A stretch of DNA of 64,000 nt from Kribbella catacumbae DSM 19601 (GTDB lineage: Bacteria; Actinomycetota; Actinomycetes; Propionibacteriales; Kribbellaceae), in assembly GCF_000372465.1 (NCBI RefSeq), contig NZ_AQUZ01000038.1, positions 1-64,000 on the forward strand. The letters run 5' to 3'. This document shows, piece after piece, positions 51,714 to 62,154 of the stretch. How positions within the stretch are numbered: position 1 is the stretch's first letter; each line of letters opens with the position of its first letter. A model generated the notes under the pieces. The model saw only the letters and a list, made by a program, of their open reading frames with translations, did not search any database and was not told the origin of the DNA. The position numbers were made by a program, and so were the translations under genes.

Positions 51714-53018
51714 TCAGACGCCTCCGCCGTGGAGCCATTTCGCGGCGACCGGCTGAGAGGAGGTCGAGAGCCCGTACTCCGCTCTGTCTACCCTCACATC
51801 GGCCAGGCCCAGCAGGTTGAGCCGCGCCTGATTCGATCTCGGAACAACACCCTCATCGAACACCGCCCCACGGGCAGCGAAGTCCTGAAACATGTGCGCG
51901 GCCAGGCCGATCAGCGCCGACTCGCTTTGGAAGGGCATCTGGACGAGGCCTGCCTCCAGAGCACTCGCGCATTGCTGGAGGTGGCTCGCTGCGGGGCTGT
52001 CGGCAACCGCCTCTGTCAAGGCGCCAGGCACCACCTCGCCTTCGGGCTGCCACTCATACTGGGATGGCACGATCTGGAGGAGGTCCGAGTAGACCTCGAT
52101 CCGGTTCCTGCCGTCGGGCAGATGGCCGAGGAATCTGAACAAGCCACCCGCTCCGTTGCCGGGAGTCGAATCGTCACTGTCGCCGACCAGCCAACGGAGC
52201 AGGGACACAGCCTCCTGCGCGGCCTTTTCGACGTTCGGCTCGACCTGAGCTCGCACCCGACGCCAGCTGAGGGCCGACAGCAACCGATCTGGCGCGGCGC
52301 TGGACGGAACCTCCTCATCCGGCCGGCGGGTCAGCTCGTGCGCGAGGTTGAAGAACCAATCAGCCAGTCCGCGGTCCGTGGGCTTCTCGACATAACTCAC
52401 CAGCGCGCACACGTCGGTCGCGGTCTCGACCAGGAACTCCCCCGCCACCTCGCGGCCCATCGCCTCCGACTCGGTCAGGGTTGCCAGCGCGAAATCCACC
52501 CGCAGCCGCGGCGCCGGACCGATCCAGCTCTCGGACGGGCCGCCGCCGGGCGCCTCATCGTCCGCGCCCAGCATCCACCAGTCCGATCGGCCTGAATCCG
52601 CCGCCACGAACTGACGCAGATAGTTCCTCGCGGTGGCCGCCATGATCCGGCGAACGTCGGCAGACTCCTCAGCCGCGCAGCTGATCAGAGTCTCCTCGGC
52701 ACGCAGGAGCCGAATCCGGGTCAGCGGATCTTTGCGGCGGGGCTGCGCTGCCGCTCGTGCGGTCCGACCTGGAGCGGATGTCGCGATCAGGTCGCGCAGA
52801 CCCGTCGTGTCAACCACATGCCAGCGCTGCGCACCGAGCAGGTCCGGCCCGCTCTCGCGCTCATCAGTCGGCTGATCGCGGGGCTGGACGAGCGGGTGCG
52901 CCGAAGACAGGACCTTCAGGATGCCGGCGGGATCGGCCTCGCAGTACGCGGCAAGTTCGAACAACGAGAACTCCTGCAGAGTTGCCGCGGCCGCCAGAAC
53001 GCTCGAAGTCGTGGTCAT
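51714..53018 (-). CDS. Cassette protein of unknown function, possible N-terminal winged helix
   Basis: This gene codes for 434 residues from the ATG at 53018 with GTGAGG about seven bases upstream. The first 65 residues (VLAAAATLQEFSLFELAAYC, then EADPAGILKVLSSAHPLVQP and QRWHVVDTTGLRDLIATSAP) look like a winged-helix domain. The rest is helical and resembles no family I know (RIRLLRAEETLISCAAEESA; WFFNLAHELTRRPDEEVPSS; HLQQCASALEAGLVQMPFQS). It is coupled to the kinase downstream (1-base gap) and to the HExxxH protein upstream (7-base gap). It may be a DNA- or protein-binding part of the signalling cassette (inference). Confidence 0.75.
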   Translation of the reverse strand: MTTTSSVLAAAATLQEFSLFELAAYCEADPAGILKVLSSAHPLVQPRDQPTDERESGPDLLGAQRWHVVDTTGLRDLIATSAPGRTARAAAQPRRKDPLTRIRLLRAEETLISCAAEESADVRRIMAATARNYLRQFVAADSGRSDWWMLGADDEAPGGGPSESWIGPAPRLRVDFALATLTESEAMGREVAGEFLVETATDVCALVSYVEKPTDRGLADWFFNLAHELTRRPDEEVPSSAAPDRLLSALSWRRVRAQVEPNVEKAAQEAVSLLRWLVGDSDDSTPGNGAGGLFRFLGHLPDGRNRIEVYSDLLQIVPSQYEWQPEGEVVPGALTEAVADSPAASHLQQCASALEAGLVQMPFQSESALIGLAAHMFQDFAARGAVFDEGVVPRSNQARLNLLGLADVRVDRAEYGLSTSSQPVAAKWLHGGGV

Positions 53019-53025
53019 GGCTACC

Positions 53026-54090
53026 TCACCTCACATCGACTTCCAGCAACTGCTCGGCCTTGACCGAATCCGCGACCCAGGATCGGAGCGCCTCCTGCAT
53101 CTGGGGCGGGAGATCCGCGCAGCTCAGGAATCCGACGAACCTGTCCTTCAGGTCGAGCGGCCGGTCGAGCACATTCAGCTGGACCGCCAGCCTCGCGACC
53201 CGCGCCTCGCTCTCCTCGGGACTCAGCTCCAGGTCGCCCTCGAGCCAGGCCACCAGATTGTCCGCCGCAAGGTGACCCATCGCCCGCGCGTGTACCTCGG
53301 GTGCGTCCGGGCGTCTCTCGAGGACGCCCTTGAGCCGGTCGGCATGCCGCCGTGCGGCCGGTGCCAGCTGTGGATCGATCTTGCCGGCCCATCGGTCGAG
53401 GAAGTAGTGCGCCGCCCAATCGAGGAATCCCTCGGCGAAATCACTGTCGTTCTTCACCTTGTCCTGCCGGGCAGGCACGTGACAGACGAACTCGTGAGCC
53501 AACAACATCGGCACCGCGGCGTAGGCAGCCGGCCCGAACTTGTCGCAGAAGATGCGCAGTTCGACTTCCGCGGCCTGTGCATTAGGCGGTAGATGCGTGA
53601 CGGCCGTGACGGCATACGGATCGATCTTCAGATCCGCGTTGCGGGGATGGCTGAGAGTGTGAGCAACCGACAGCCGCGACGGTCTCCACGAGGGTCCGTA
53701 AAGAGCACCTGCCTGGGCTTGTACGCTCTCGAAGAGGCCCTTGAAAGGATCCTCTACATTTGCGGACTGAATCCGATCCTGAAGCTCGAGCAGCAGTGTC
53801 CGCTCCTCCGGACCCGCGGGCTTTCCGGCGATCGTCTCGACAATGACTTGTTTCCAGTCGCGAACGACCGTCGCGACGGCTGTGGCGTCGTCGCAGTCCA
53901 GCGCCGACAGGTTCCGCGCCAGGAGGTCCAGCTCGAGGAGCACCAACTGCACTGCCTGCATCTGGTCCGTCACGTCGGTCAGCCGGGCCAGGCTTGCCCG
54001 TACGGCGTGGAAAACAGCTGCCCTTGCCAGCAGACTTCGCCACATGATCGGTTCGAGCCCCGCGTACGGGGACGTGCCGACCGGGCTCAT
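53026..54090 (-). CDS. Cassette protein with HExxxH motif, possible metal-dependent enzyme
   Basis: This gene codes for 354 residues from the ATG at 54090, which overlaps the upstream stop (ATGA). The first 130 residues are helical with a coiled-coil look (LTDVTDQMQAVQLVLLELDL). A beta-rich part follows (AEVELRIFCDKFGPAAYAAV), then PMLLAHEFVCHVPARQDKVK, where His199-Glu200 and His204 form HExxxH. Glu220 and His228 in FAEGFLDWAAHYFLDRWAGK could complete a metal site. This is not the standard HExxH of zincins, so peptidase activity is only a possibility. No signal peptide or membrane helix is seen. I do not recognise the family. Confidence 0.72.
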   Translation of the reverse strand: MSPVGTSPYAGLEPIMWRSLLARAAVFHAVRASLARLTDVTDQMQAVQLVLLELDLLARNLSALDCDDATAVATVVRDWKQVIVETIAGKPAGPEERTLLLELQDRIQSANVEDPFKGLFESVQAQAGALYGPSWRPSRLSVAHTLSHPRNADLKIDPYAVTAVTHLPPNAQAAEVELRIFCDKFGPAAYAAVPMLLAHEFVCHVPARQDKVKNDSDFAEGFLDWAAHYFLDRWAGKIDPQLAPAARRHADRLKGVLERRPDAPEVHARAMGHLAADNLVAWLEGDLELSPEESEARVARLAVQLNVLDRPLDLKDRFVGFLSCADLPPQMQEALRSWVADSVKAEQLLEVDVR

Positions 54091-54452
54091 GGGACTCGGC
54101 CGTCGGCACCGTCGACCTGTTGTGGTTCCTTGAGAACCGCAACGCCGAGGCGCCGCCTGAGTCGTGGCCAGATCACCTCCTTCCACAGGGTCTCCGCGAC
54201 CTTCGAGCCGGCACTGACCGTGATGCCAATAATGATGGGAGTCAGGATCGGGTCCAGCCCTTGGCTGCCCTCCGTGACCACTACTTCGGCGCGATCGACC
54301 TCATCGATGCGAACATCCGCCGCCACCGCGGCAGCGGCCGCTTCGCTGGCCGGATCGCTCAGTTCGGCCAGGATCTCGTCGACCACTGCCTGGATCTTCT
54401 CTGCCCCCGCGTCGCCGCGAACATAACGCAGCTCAATCGTCGAACTGATCAT
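54087..54452 (-). CDS. Small cassette protein with hydrophobic C-terminal segment
   Basis: This gene codes for 121 residues from the ATG at 54452, eight bases after GGGGGA; an ATG at 54467 is also possible. The N-terminal part (STIELRYVRGDAGAEKIQAV, then VDEILAELSDPASEAAAAAV) looks like a ferredoxin-like alpha/beta unit. It is followed by a hydrophobic stretch (LDPILTPIIIGITVSAGSKV) and an amphipathic Trp/Arg-rich helix (ETLWKEVIWPRLRRRLGVAV), which suggests membrane attachment. Small proteins of this plan occur as constant partners of effector or sensor genes in actinobacteria; that link is an inference. It is the first gene of the cassette. Confidence 0.68.
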   Translation of the reverse strand: MISSTIELRYVRGDAGAEKIQAVVDEILAELSDPASEAAAAAVAADVRIDEVDRAEVVVTEGSQGLDPILTPIIIGITVSAGSKVAETLWKEVIWPRLRRRLGVAVLKEPQQVDGADGRVP

Positions 54453-54898
54453 CGTCGTTTCCCCCATTGCCCCCGCGCAACGATTTCGATGCGCGTCTCC
54501 AATCTGGCACCGCGGACCCCTGGACGCCAGAGGTGGTCGGCCGCAAGTTTCCACCCGGCAGATCAGAGCAGTCGTCCATCAGTGCCGTCCGTTCGCTCCA
54601 GATCACACCTCGCGTTGCAGGCCGGTTGAGTTAGGCGAACTAATGAATTGAAATCGCCCTGCCCTTTCATCTTCGCAGCCGTCAGAGGAAACAATTGCCG
54701 TAAGGCTTCCCGGCGCGCGGTGAGCGCGGAGTCATCGGGACTTCCGACCGCCCATCGCGGCATCAGTGGAGCTGCCCCGCGGCGGCTCGGGCGGTGAGCA
54801 TCGCCACTCGAAGGCCGGAGGGGATGGTCTGCCCATTAGGGTGGAGATGCCTCCACGGGGTGGCCCGGGAGCGACACGAGGAGCAGAGGACGTACCTG
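54453..54898. other. Intergenic region between the five-gene cassette and idh
   Basis: About 446 bases hold the promoters of the minus-strand cassette and of the plus-strand isocitrate dehydrogenase. The part around 54625-54660 is AT-richer (TTGAGTTAGGCGAACTAATG, then AATTGAAATC) and could contain a promoter or operator. I could not fix clear -35/-10 pairs or a palindrome. No supported gene was found in any frame. Confidence 0.5.
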
Positions 54899-57118
<2,220 letters not shown>

Positions 57119-57134
57119 TACCACCAACAAAGGC

Positions 57135-57166
57135 GCCCGGTGACCATCTGATATCGGTCACCGGGC
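57135..57166 (+). terminator. Terminator after isocitrate dehydrogenase
   Basis: GCCCGGTGACC (57135-57145) pairs perfectly with GGTCACCGGGC (57156-57166) around a 10-base loop, 16 bases after the stop codon. CTCTTGTGTT follows, a weak T-rich tail. Confidence 0.85.
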
Positions 57167-57206
57167 ACTCTTGTGTTCGCCACCAGACCGAGGATCATGA
57201 GGGCCC

Positions 57207-58178
57207 ATGGACAGCTTGGTTATTCAGACAATTGTTGGGCTGCTGTTGATTTTCGCGGGCCTTTCCGTGGTGGTCTCGGTGGTCACCGAGGGGGCCACGC
57301 GGTTCATCGGGTTGCGGGGCGAGTATCTGCTGCGCGGGATTCGGTCGCTGGTGGATGGGCCGACGGCCAATCAGATCATGATGCAGCCGATGGTCGCCCG
57401 GACGGCCGACAAAGGAGTACTGCCGGACAACGCGGGTAATACCGCGCTGGGCAGGGTGGAAAGAAGGAAGCTTCCGTCTTATCTCTCGGGTCGTTCTTTT
57501 GCGCGGTCGTTCCTCGACGTTCTCGTGCCGGACATCTCCGGGACCACCACCGTCGCTCAGGTCAGGACCAAGGTCGTCGGCTGGGAAGACGACAATGCGC
57601 TGAAGAAGCCGTTGCTGAGTCTTCTCGCTGAGGCCGGGGACGACATCGGGAAGTTCCGGGAAGGCCTGGAGCAGTGGTACGACGACCACATGGACCGGGT
57701 GACCGGGTGGTACAAGCGCCATGTCCGCTGGATCTCGCTCGGCGTCGCGACGGTCATGGTGCTGCTCTTCAACGTCAACGCCATCGGCATCACCCGCTCG
57801 CTCTACACCGACGAAGCGCTTCGGGAAACCGTCGTCACCCAGGCCGCGAACTCCGCCGACTGCTCGAACAAGGACGCGGGCGACTGTCTGAGCGACCTCC
57901 GCACAGAGATCCAGAAGGTCCGCGCGTCCGGCCTTCCCATCGGTTGGGGCCCTGTCTCCGCCTGCGCTGCGCCCGATGCGTCCTGCAACTGGTTCGAACA
58001 GCGAGGGTTCGCCGACCCGGACCAGGGAACCGGCCAGGACATTCAACTTTTTCTGCTCGTCCTGGCCGGCTGGGCGCTGATGGTGGCTGCCACCGTCCCC
58101 GGAGCTCGCTTCTGGTTCGACGCGCTGTCGCGGCTCGGGAGCCTGCGATCCACCGGGCCGAAACCGTCGAGCAGATAG
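57207..58178 (+). CDS. Membrane protein of unknown function
   Basis: This gene codes for 323 residues from the ATG at 57207. An N-terminal helix (IQTIVGLLLIFAGLSVVVSV) is followed by a cytoplasmic part of about 140 residues with GLRGEYLLRGIRSLVDGPTA and SYLSGRSFARSFLDVLVPDI. A second helix (ISLGVATVMVLLFNVNAIGI), an external loop with two Cys pairs (ADCSNKDAGDCLSDLRTEIQ; SACAAPDASCNWFEQRGFAD) and a third helix (IQLFLLVLAGWALMVAATVP) complete it. The paired Cys suggest disulfides outside the cell. Similar proteins occur in many bacteria with no known role. It is convergent with the HelD-like gene (4-base gap). Confidence 0.75.
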   Translation: MDSLVIQTIVGLLLIFAGLSVVVSVVTEGATRFIGLRGEYLLRGIRSLVDGPTANQIMMQPMVARTADKGVLPDNAGNTALGRVERRKLPSYLSGRSFARSFLDVLVPDISGTTTVAQVRTKVVGWEDDNALKKPLLSLLAEAGDDIGKFREGLEQWYDDHMDRVTGWYKRHVRWISLGVATVMVLLFNVNAIGITRSLYTDEALRETVVTQAANSADCSNKDAGDCLSDLRTEIQKVRASGLPIGWGPVSACAAPDASCNWFEQRGFADPDQGTGQDIQLFLLVLAGWALMVAATVPGARFWFDALSRLGSLRSTGPKPSSR

Positions 58179-58182
58179 CGGC

Positions 58183-60225
58183 CTAGCTCAGCAGGCTCGG
58201 CAGCGGAGTTGTGTGGACTATTTGCAGAGAGCTGACTGCGCGTGTCAGTACGACGTACAGGCGGTGGAGGCCGCGGGGTTCGGCTGCGACGATGTGGGCT
58301 GGTTCGGCGACGATGACCGCGTCGAACTCGAGGCCCTTCGCGAGGCTGGCCGGGACGCAGACCAGGCGTTCCGTGTCCATCTCGTCTTCGGTCGCGCCCA
58401 GGAGTGCCGGGTGCAGACCGGCCGCTGCGAGTACGTCGTACAGGGGTGAGATCTGGTCGTCGGCCGCGATGAGTGCGACCGAGCCTTCGCCGGCGAGGGC
58501 GGTCTTGCAGGCGGCGACGAGGGTGTCCGTGAACGAAGGCTCGTCGGTCGAGACGATCGAGAGCGCGTCGGCGACGGTCCGGACACCGCGCGGTACGCCG
58601 AGCGTCGGTGCGATCTGGGGCAGCAACCTGGCCGCGAAGTCGATGATCTGGTCCGGGACGCGGAAGCCCCGATCGAGTTCGGCCACGATGGCGTCGGACT
58701 TCTCGAGGTGATCGAGGACGCGATCCCAAGAGCCTGCTGCCCAGGGCGTCGTCGCCTGCGCGAGATCGCCGAGGACCGTCGCCGACCCGGTGCGGCACCG
58801 CCGGCCCAACGCGCGCAACTGCATGGCCGACAGGTCTTGTGCCTCGTCCAGCACGAGATGGCCGAGCGAGCCGGCCTGGCGTTCGATCAGGTCGTCTAGC
58901 TCGTCCAGCAAGATGGTGTCGGCGCCCGACCACTTCGCCGACTTCCACGAACGGGGAGCCTTCGGCCACAGCAGTGCGGCGCGCTCGTCGGCGGTGAACT
59001 CGTCGGCCGCCTGCGCCAGGAACTGGGCGTCGGAGAACAGCCGCCAGAGCACCTGCTCGGGGACGACGCGGGGCCACACCGTATCGAGCACTGCACGCAC
59101 GGGCTTCGAGCGGGCCACGGCGTTCTGCGTACGGTCGTCCGGCGACTCGCCCCGCTGCTCCATCTGAACCAGTACTGCGTGCGCGATCCGCTGCGCCAAG
59201 GCGTTCCGTCCCGGGGCGTATCGCGTCGACTCGCGCAGGGCGGACACGATGTCCGCGAGCTCGTAGTCGTGCACCCGATAACGATAGGAACCCTTGCTGT
59301 AAAGGATTCCGGTGGTCGGCGTACCGACAGCTGACCACAGGGCGCGGCGCAGTACGCGGGCCATCCGTGCATCACCTTTGAGCCGCGCGGCCTCCGAGTC
59401 GTCCGACGCGGCCGCGGGCTGGTTGATCAGCTCGTCGATGGTGATCTGCCGTACGTCGACCTCGCCGAGCGCCGGCAGGACCTTGCGGATATAGGAGAGG
59501 AAGGAGCGGTTCGGCCCGACGATCACGACTCCGCCGCGACTCAGCCGTTCCCGTTCGGTGTAGAGCAGATACGCAACCCGGTGCAGGCCGACGGCCGTCT
59601 TGCCGGTACCGGGTGCGCCCTGCACGCAGACGCTTGGATGCAGCGGGGCGCGGACCAGGTCGTCCTGCTCCGGCTGGATCGTCGCCACGATGTCGCGCAT
59701 CGGTCCGGTGCGCGGGCGCTCGATCTCGTTCCGCAGGAAGGCGTCGGCCTGGTCGGCGTACCCGCTGCCGATCATCGGCTCGTCCTCGAACCCGGTCAGC
59801 TCAGCCACATCGGAGAACCCATAGCGGCGCCGCAGCATGACCCGCTGCCGGTCGCTGCGGGTCGCTCGATAGAACGGCACCGAGACTCGCGCCCGCCAGT
59901 CGATCACCAGTGGGGTGCCGTTGCCGTCGTGAACGTGCCGGCGGCCGATGTAGATCCGGTCGATGTCCTCGATGGCGCCGGCCTCGTAGTCGAGCCGGCC
60001 GAAGAACAGCGGCACCTCTGGCAGGTCGAGCAGAGCCTGCGTCCGCATCCGTTTGGCGCGTTCGTTCGCTTCGTTGGTGAAGCGTTCGTCGTTGTCCTCG
60101 CCGCCGATCAGCGGCACGTCTCGTGCCTCGACCTCCTGGTACATCCGGGCCAGCGCCACCCGGGCCTCGGCGAGGAAGGCCTGTTCGGCCTCGAGTTCTT
60201 CTTCGGAGCGTGCGGATTCGAGCAT
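58183..60225 (-). CDS. HelD-like RNA polymerase-recycling motor / UvrD-type ATPase
   Basis: This gene codes for 680 residues from the ATG at 60225; an ATG at 60303 is possible but lacks a site. The N-terminal coiled arm (ARSEEELEAEQAFLAEARVA, then LARMYQEVEARDVPLIG) matches HelD. The 1A domain has Walker A CVQGAPGTGKTAVGLHRVAY and GGVVIVGPNRSFLSYIRKVL. Walker B is HLVLDEAQDLSAMQLRALGR, and the last motifs are FRVPDQIIDFAARLLPQ and YVVLTRAVSSLQIVHTTPLP. HelD proteins bind and rescue RNA polymerase; some actinobacterial ones confer rifamycin tolerance (established for HelR). I saw no rifamycin-associated element upstream, so the role here is open. Confidence 0.88.
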   Translation of the reverse strand: MLESARSEEELEAEQAFLAEARVALARMYQEVEARDVPLIGGEDNDERFTNEANERAKRMRTQALLDLPEVPLFFGRLDYEAGAIEDIDRIYIGRRHVHDGNGTPLVIDWRARVSVPFYRATRSDRQRVMLRRRYGFSDVAELTGFEDEPMIGSGYADQADAFLRNEIERPRTGPMRDIVATIQPEQDDLVRAPLHPSVCVQGAPGTGKTAVGLHRVAYLLYTERERLSRGGVVIVGPNRSFLSYIRKVLPALGEVDVRQITIDELINQPAAASDDSEAARLKGDARMARVLRRALWSAVGTPTTGILYSKGSYRYRVHDYELADIVSALRESTRYAPGRNALAQRIAHAVLVQMEQRGESPDDRTQNAVARSKPVRAVLDTVWPRVVPEQVLWRLFSDAQFLAQAADEFTADERAALLWPKAPRSWKSAKWSGADTILLDELDDLIERQAGSLGHLVLDEAQDLSAMQLRALGRRCRTGSATVLGDLAQATTPWAAGSWDRVLDHLEKSDAIVAELDRGFRVPDQIIDFAARLLPQIAPTLGVPRGVRTVADALSIVSTDEPSFTDTLVAACKTALAGEGSVALIAADDQISPLYDVLAAAGLHPALLGATEDEMDTERLVCVPASLAKGLEFDAVIVAEPAHIVAAEPRGLHRLYVVLTRAVSSLQIVHTTPLPSLLS

Positions 60226-60407
60226 CGGAAAATGCAGCCTCGACTCGTGTTGGAGAAAGCGAACGACGGACAGGCGATCAACAGATCCCGCCCCGGAGAC
60301 CATCCGGTTCGATTCGATCCTTCACGCAGTGCACGGAAACCACCCGAAAAGGCAGGCCGGGGACGCTACCAGCACCCCCGGCAACCCGCCACTGATTTAT
60401 TGGCCGG

Positions 60408-60827
60408 CTACAGCGCCTCTTCCAGCCGGTTGCGCAGCAGCTGTTCAAGCGGCAGGGAGTCCCCGTCCCGCGCGCCGAGCCCGACCGTGAGCGGCGGATC
60501 CGACGGCACCACCCGTACTCCGAACAGCCGCGCCTTGAGGCCGGCCGGCGTACCGAGGATGTAGAAGTTGCCGTCGGCATCCGCACCGAGCGACCGGTTG
60601 CGACGCAGGTACCAGCCGACGATGCCGGTCCGGTAGCTCGCACTCGACCCGACCACCGGCGCCCGCAACGGCTGCGGCTCGATACCCGCCGCCTTCAGCT
60701 TCTCAATGAAGTCGGCCAGGAGCGCCCGAGCCTGCGCGGTCTCGGTGGCCTTGCGGTGCGCGAGGGCAGCAGCCTGAGCGACGGATGCCTCCCGCCGTCT
60801 CTCACGCCAACTCGGCTCGTTGTCCAC
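60408..60827 (-). CDS. Small protein of unknown function
   Basis: This gene codes for 139 residues. A GTG at 60827 overlaps a GGGGGA purine run, so the start could be a few codons further in. The N-terminal 45 residues form a charged helix (RRREASVAQAAALAHRKATE; ARALLADFIEKLKAAGIEPQ). A beta-rich part follows (YRTGIVGWYLRRNRSLGADA; GNFYILGTPAGLKARLFGVR) and the tail is VGLGARDGDSLPLEQLLRNR. No family was recognised, though the layout (helix, then a small beta domain) is common in actinobacterial unknowns. It lies nine bases downstream of the Gfo/Idh/MocA gene on the same strand and may be cotranscribed. Confidence 0.65.
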   Translation of the reverse strand: MDNEPSWRERRREASVAQAAALAHRKATETAQARALLADFIEKLKAAGIEPQPLRAPVVGSSASYRTGIVGWYLRRNRSLGADADGNFYILGTPAGLKARLFGVRVVPSDPPLTVGLGARDGDSLPLEQLLRNRLEEAL

Positions 60828-60836
60828 TCCCCCAGC

Positions 60837-62081
60837 CTAGGCCGGGCTCAGGGTGACGACCGTACCGGTGGTGCGGGCGCGTTCGGCGGCCCAGACGACT
60901 CGGTGGCTGGCGAGGCTGATGGTGGCATCGGTGGGGAGTAGTCCCGGATCACCGGTCTCGACCGCGCGCAGGAACGAGGCGGTGAGTTCCTGATCTCCCC
61001 CGCCGTGACCGTCACCGTCCGCCTCAGGTACGGCGACGAGCTCCTCGGCGCCGGTGCGGAAGTCCACCAGCCGGATCGTGCGGCCGTTTCCTTCCAGATA
61101 GCCGTGAGTGCCCAGGAGCCGGGTCTGCCGGTGTTCCATCGGAGTGAACGCACTCATCGTGAAGGAACAAGTACCGCCGGCTGGGAACTCCAGGTTCACC
61201 ACCTGATGATCGACGACGTCGTTGTCGCACGCGTAGACGCACCGGCCGTACGGACCGGTCCGTAGAGCCTCGAGTACGCCGGCCTCGGTGCGCTCCTGAG
61301 TGACCGCCCCCAACGGCCAGAAGTGCCGGCCGGGGTCGGCCAGGCAGTCGAGATAGAGGCGCTTGGCCGAGTAGGGGCACGACGGTTCCAGCGGGCAATC
61401 GACGCATCGCGACGCGGCTCCAGCCGGTCGCTCGGAGGCCCGGAAGTGGGTCAGGCTGCCGAACGAACTGACCCGGGCCGGCACCTGGCCGAAGAGATGG
61501 ACGAGCCAGTCGAGGTCATGGCACGCCTTGGTCAGCAACATCGGCGCTGACGTGTCCGACCGGCGCCAATGCCCACGGACAAAGGAATGTGCGTGATGCC
61601 ACCAGCCGACGGGTTCCAGGTGCTGCACGTTCACCAGCCTCCCGATCCGGCCGGAGTCGAGCAGCCCTTTCAGCATCCGGGTGTACGGCGTGTACCTCAG
61701 CACGTGACAGACGGCCAGGATGATCCCGTTCCGCTGAGCCGCCCTGGCAATGGCGGCAGCATCGTCCTCGCTGGTGGCCATCGGCTTCTCCAGCAGGATG
61801 TGATAGCCGAGATCCGCGAGCCGTACCGCGGGTTCGGTGTGCAACTGGTCCTGGGTGGCGATGATCGCCGCGTCGGCCAGCCGCCCGGCATCGGCGAGTT
61901 CACCCCAGTCGGAGTACAGCCGATCGGCCGGTACGGCGAACTCTGCGCCGAGTGCCGATCGCCGGCCCGGATCGGGTTCGGCGATGGCGGTCACCCGCGC
62001 CACTGAGGACCCGACCGCGCTCCGGGCGTACAGCTGACCACGCAGTCCCCCGCCGACGAGGGCTAGAGTCACGCTAGCCAT
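60837..62081 (-). CDS. Gfo/Idh/MocA-family oxidoreductase with Cys cluster
   Basis: This gene codes for 414 residues from the ATG at 62081 with AAAGGA five bases upstream. The nucleotide-binding start is VTLALVGGGLRGQLYARSAV and the catalytic lysine is in GYHILLEKPMATS. The C-terminal domain has TKACHDLDWLVHLFGQVPAR, and a Cys-rich insert CVDCPLEPSCPYSAKRLYLD (C-x2-C-x4-C) that occurs in one branch of the family and may bind zinc. The substrate should be a sugar or a sugar acid. It is divergent from the ROK regulator, sharing a GGAGTCCAT-type site at 62107-62115, so ROK control is likely. Confidence 0.9.
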   Translation of the reverse strand: MASVTLALVGGGLRGQLYARSAVGSSVARVTAIAEPDPGRRSALGAEFAVPADRLYSDWGELADAGRLADAAIIATQDQLHTEPAVRLADLGYHILLEKPMATSEDDAAAIARAAQRNGIILAVCHVLRYTPYTRMLKGLLDSGRIGRLVNVQHLEPVGWWHHAHSFVRGHWRRSDTSAPMLLTKACHDLDWLVHLFGQVPARVSSFGSLTHFRASERPAGAASRCVDCPLEPSCPYSAKRLYLDCLADPGRHFWPLGAVTQERTEAGVLEALRTGPYGRCVYACDNDVVDHQVVNLEFPAGGTCSFTMSAFTPMEHRQTRLLGTHGYLEGNGRTIRLVDFRTGAEELVAVPEADGDGHGGGDQELTASFLRAVETGDPGLLPTDATISLASHRVVWAAERARTTGTVVTLSPA

Positions 62082-62100
62082 GGATTCCTTTCCGCTACAT

Positions 62101-62125
62101 TATTAAGGAGTCCATCATTATTGAC
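62101..62125. promoter_or_regulatory. ROK-type operator between Gfo and ROK genes
   Basis: The AT-rich segment TATTAAGGAGTCCATCATTA (62101-62120) interrupts otherwise GC-rich DNA. Its core GGAGTCCAT (62107-62115) recurs in reverse orientation in the promoter of the binding-protein gene (63341-63349). AT-rich, loosely palindromic sites are typical of ROK-family repressors. It can control both divergent genes. Confidence 0.6.
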
Positions 62126-62154
62126 CCTGACAGCAACGAACCTCAAGGGGAGAC

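Noticed and set aside
54563..54763. 66-codon minus-strand frame upstream of the cassette
   Set aside because: No ribosome-binding site and no recognisable composition; treated as part of the intergenic region.
59486..59500. GGATATAGGA-like string resembling the GH27/GH95 operator
   Set aside because: It lies inside the HelD-like coding region and lacks the opposite half-site, so it is probably chance.
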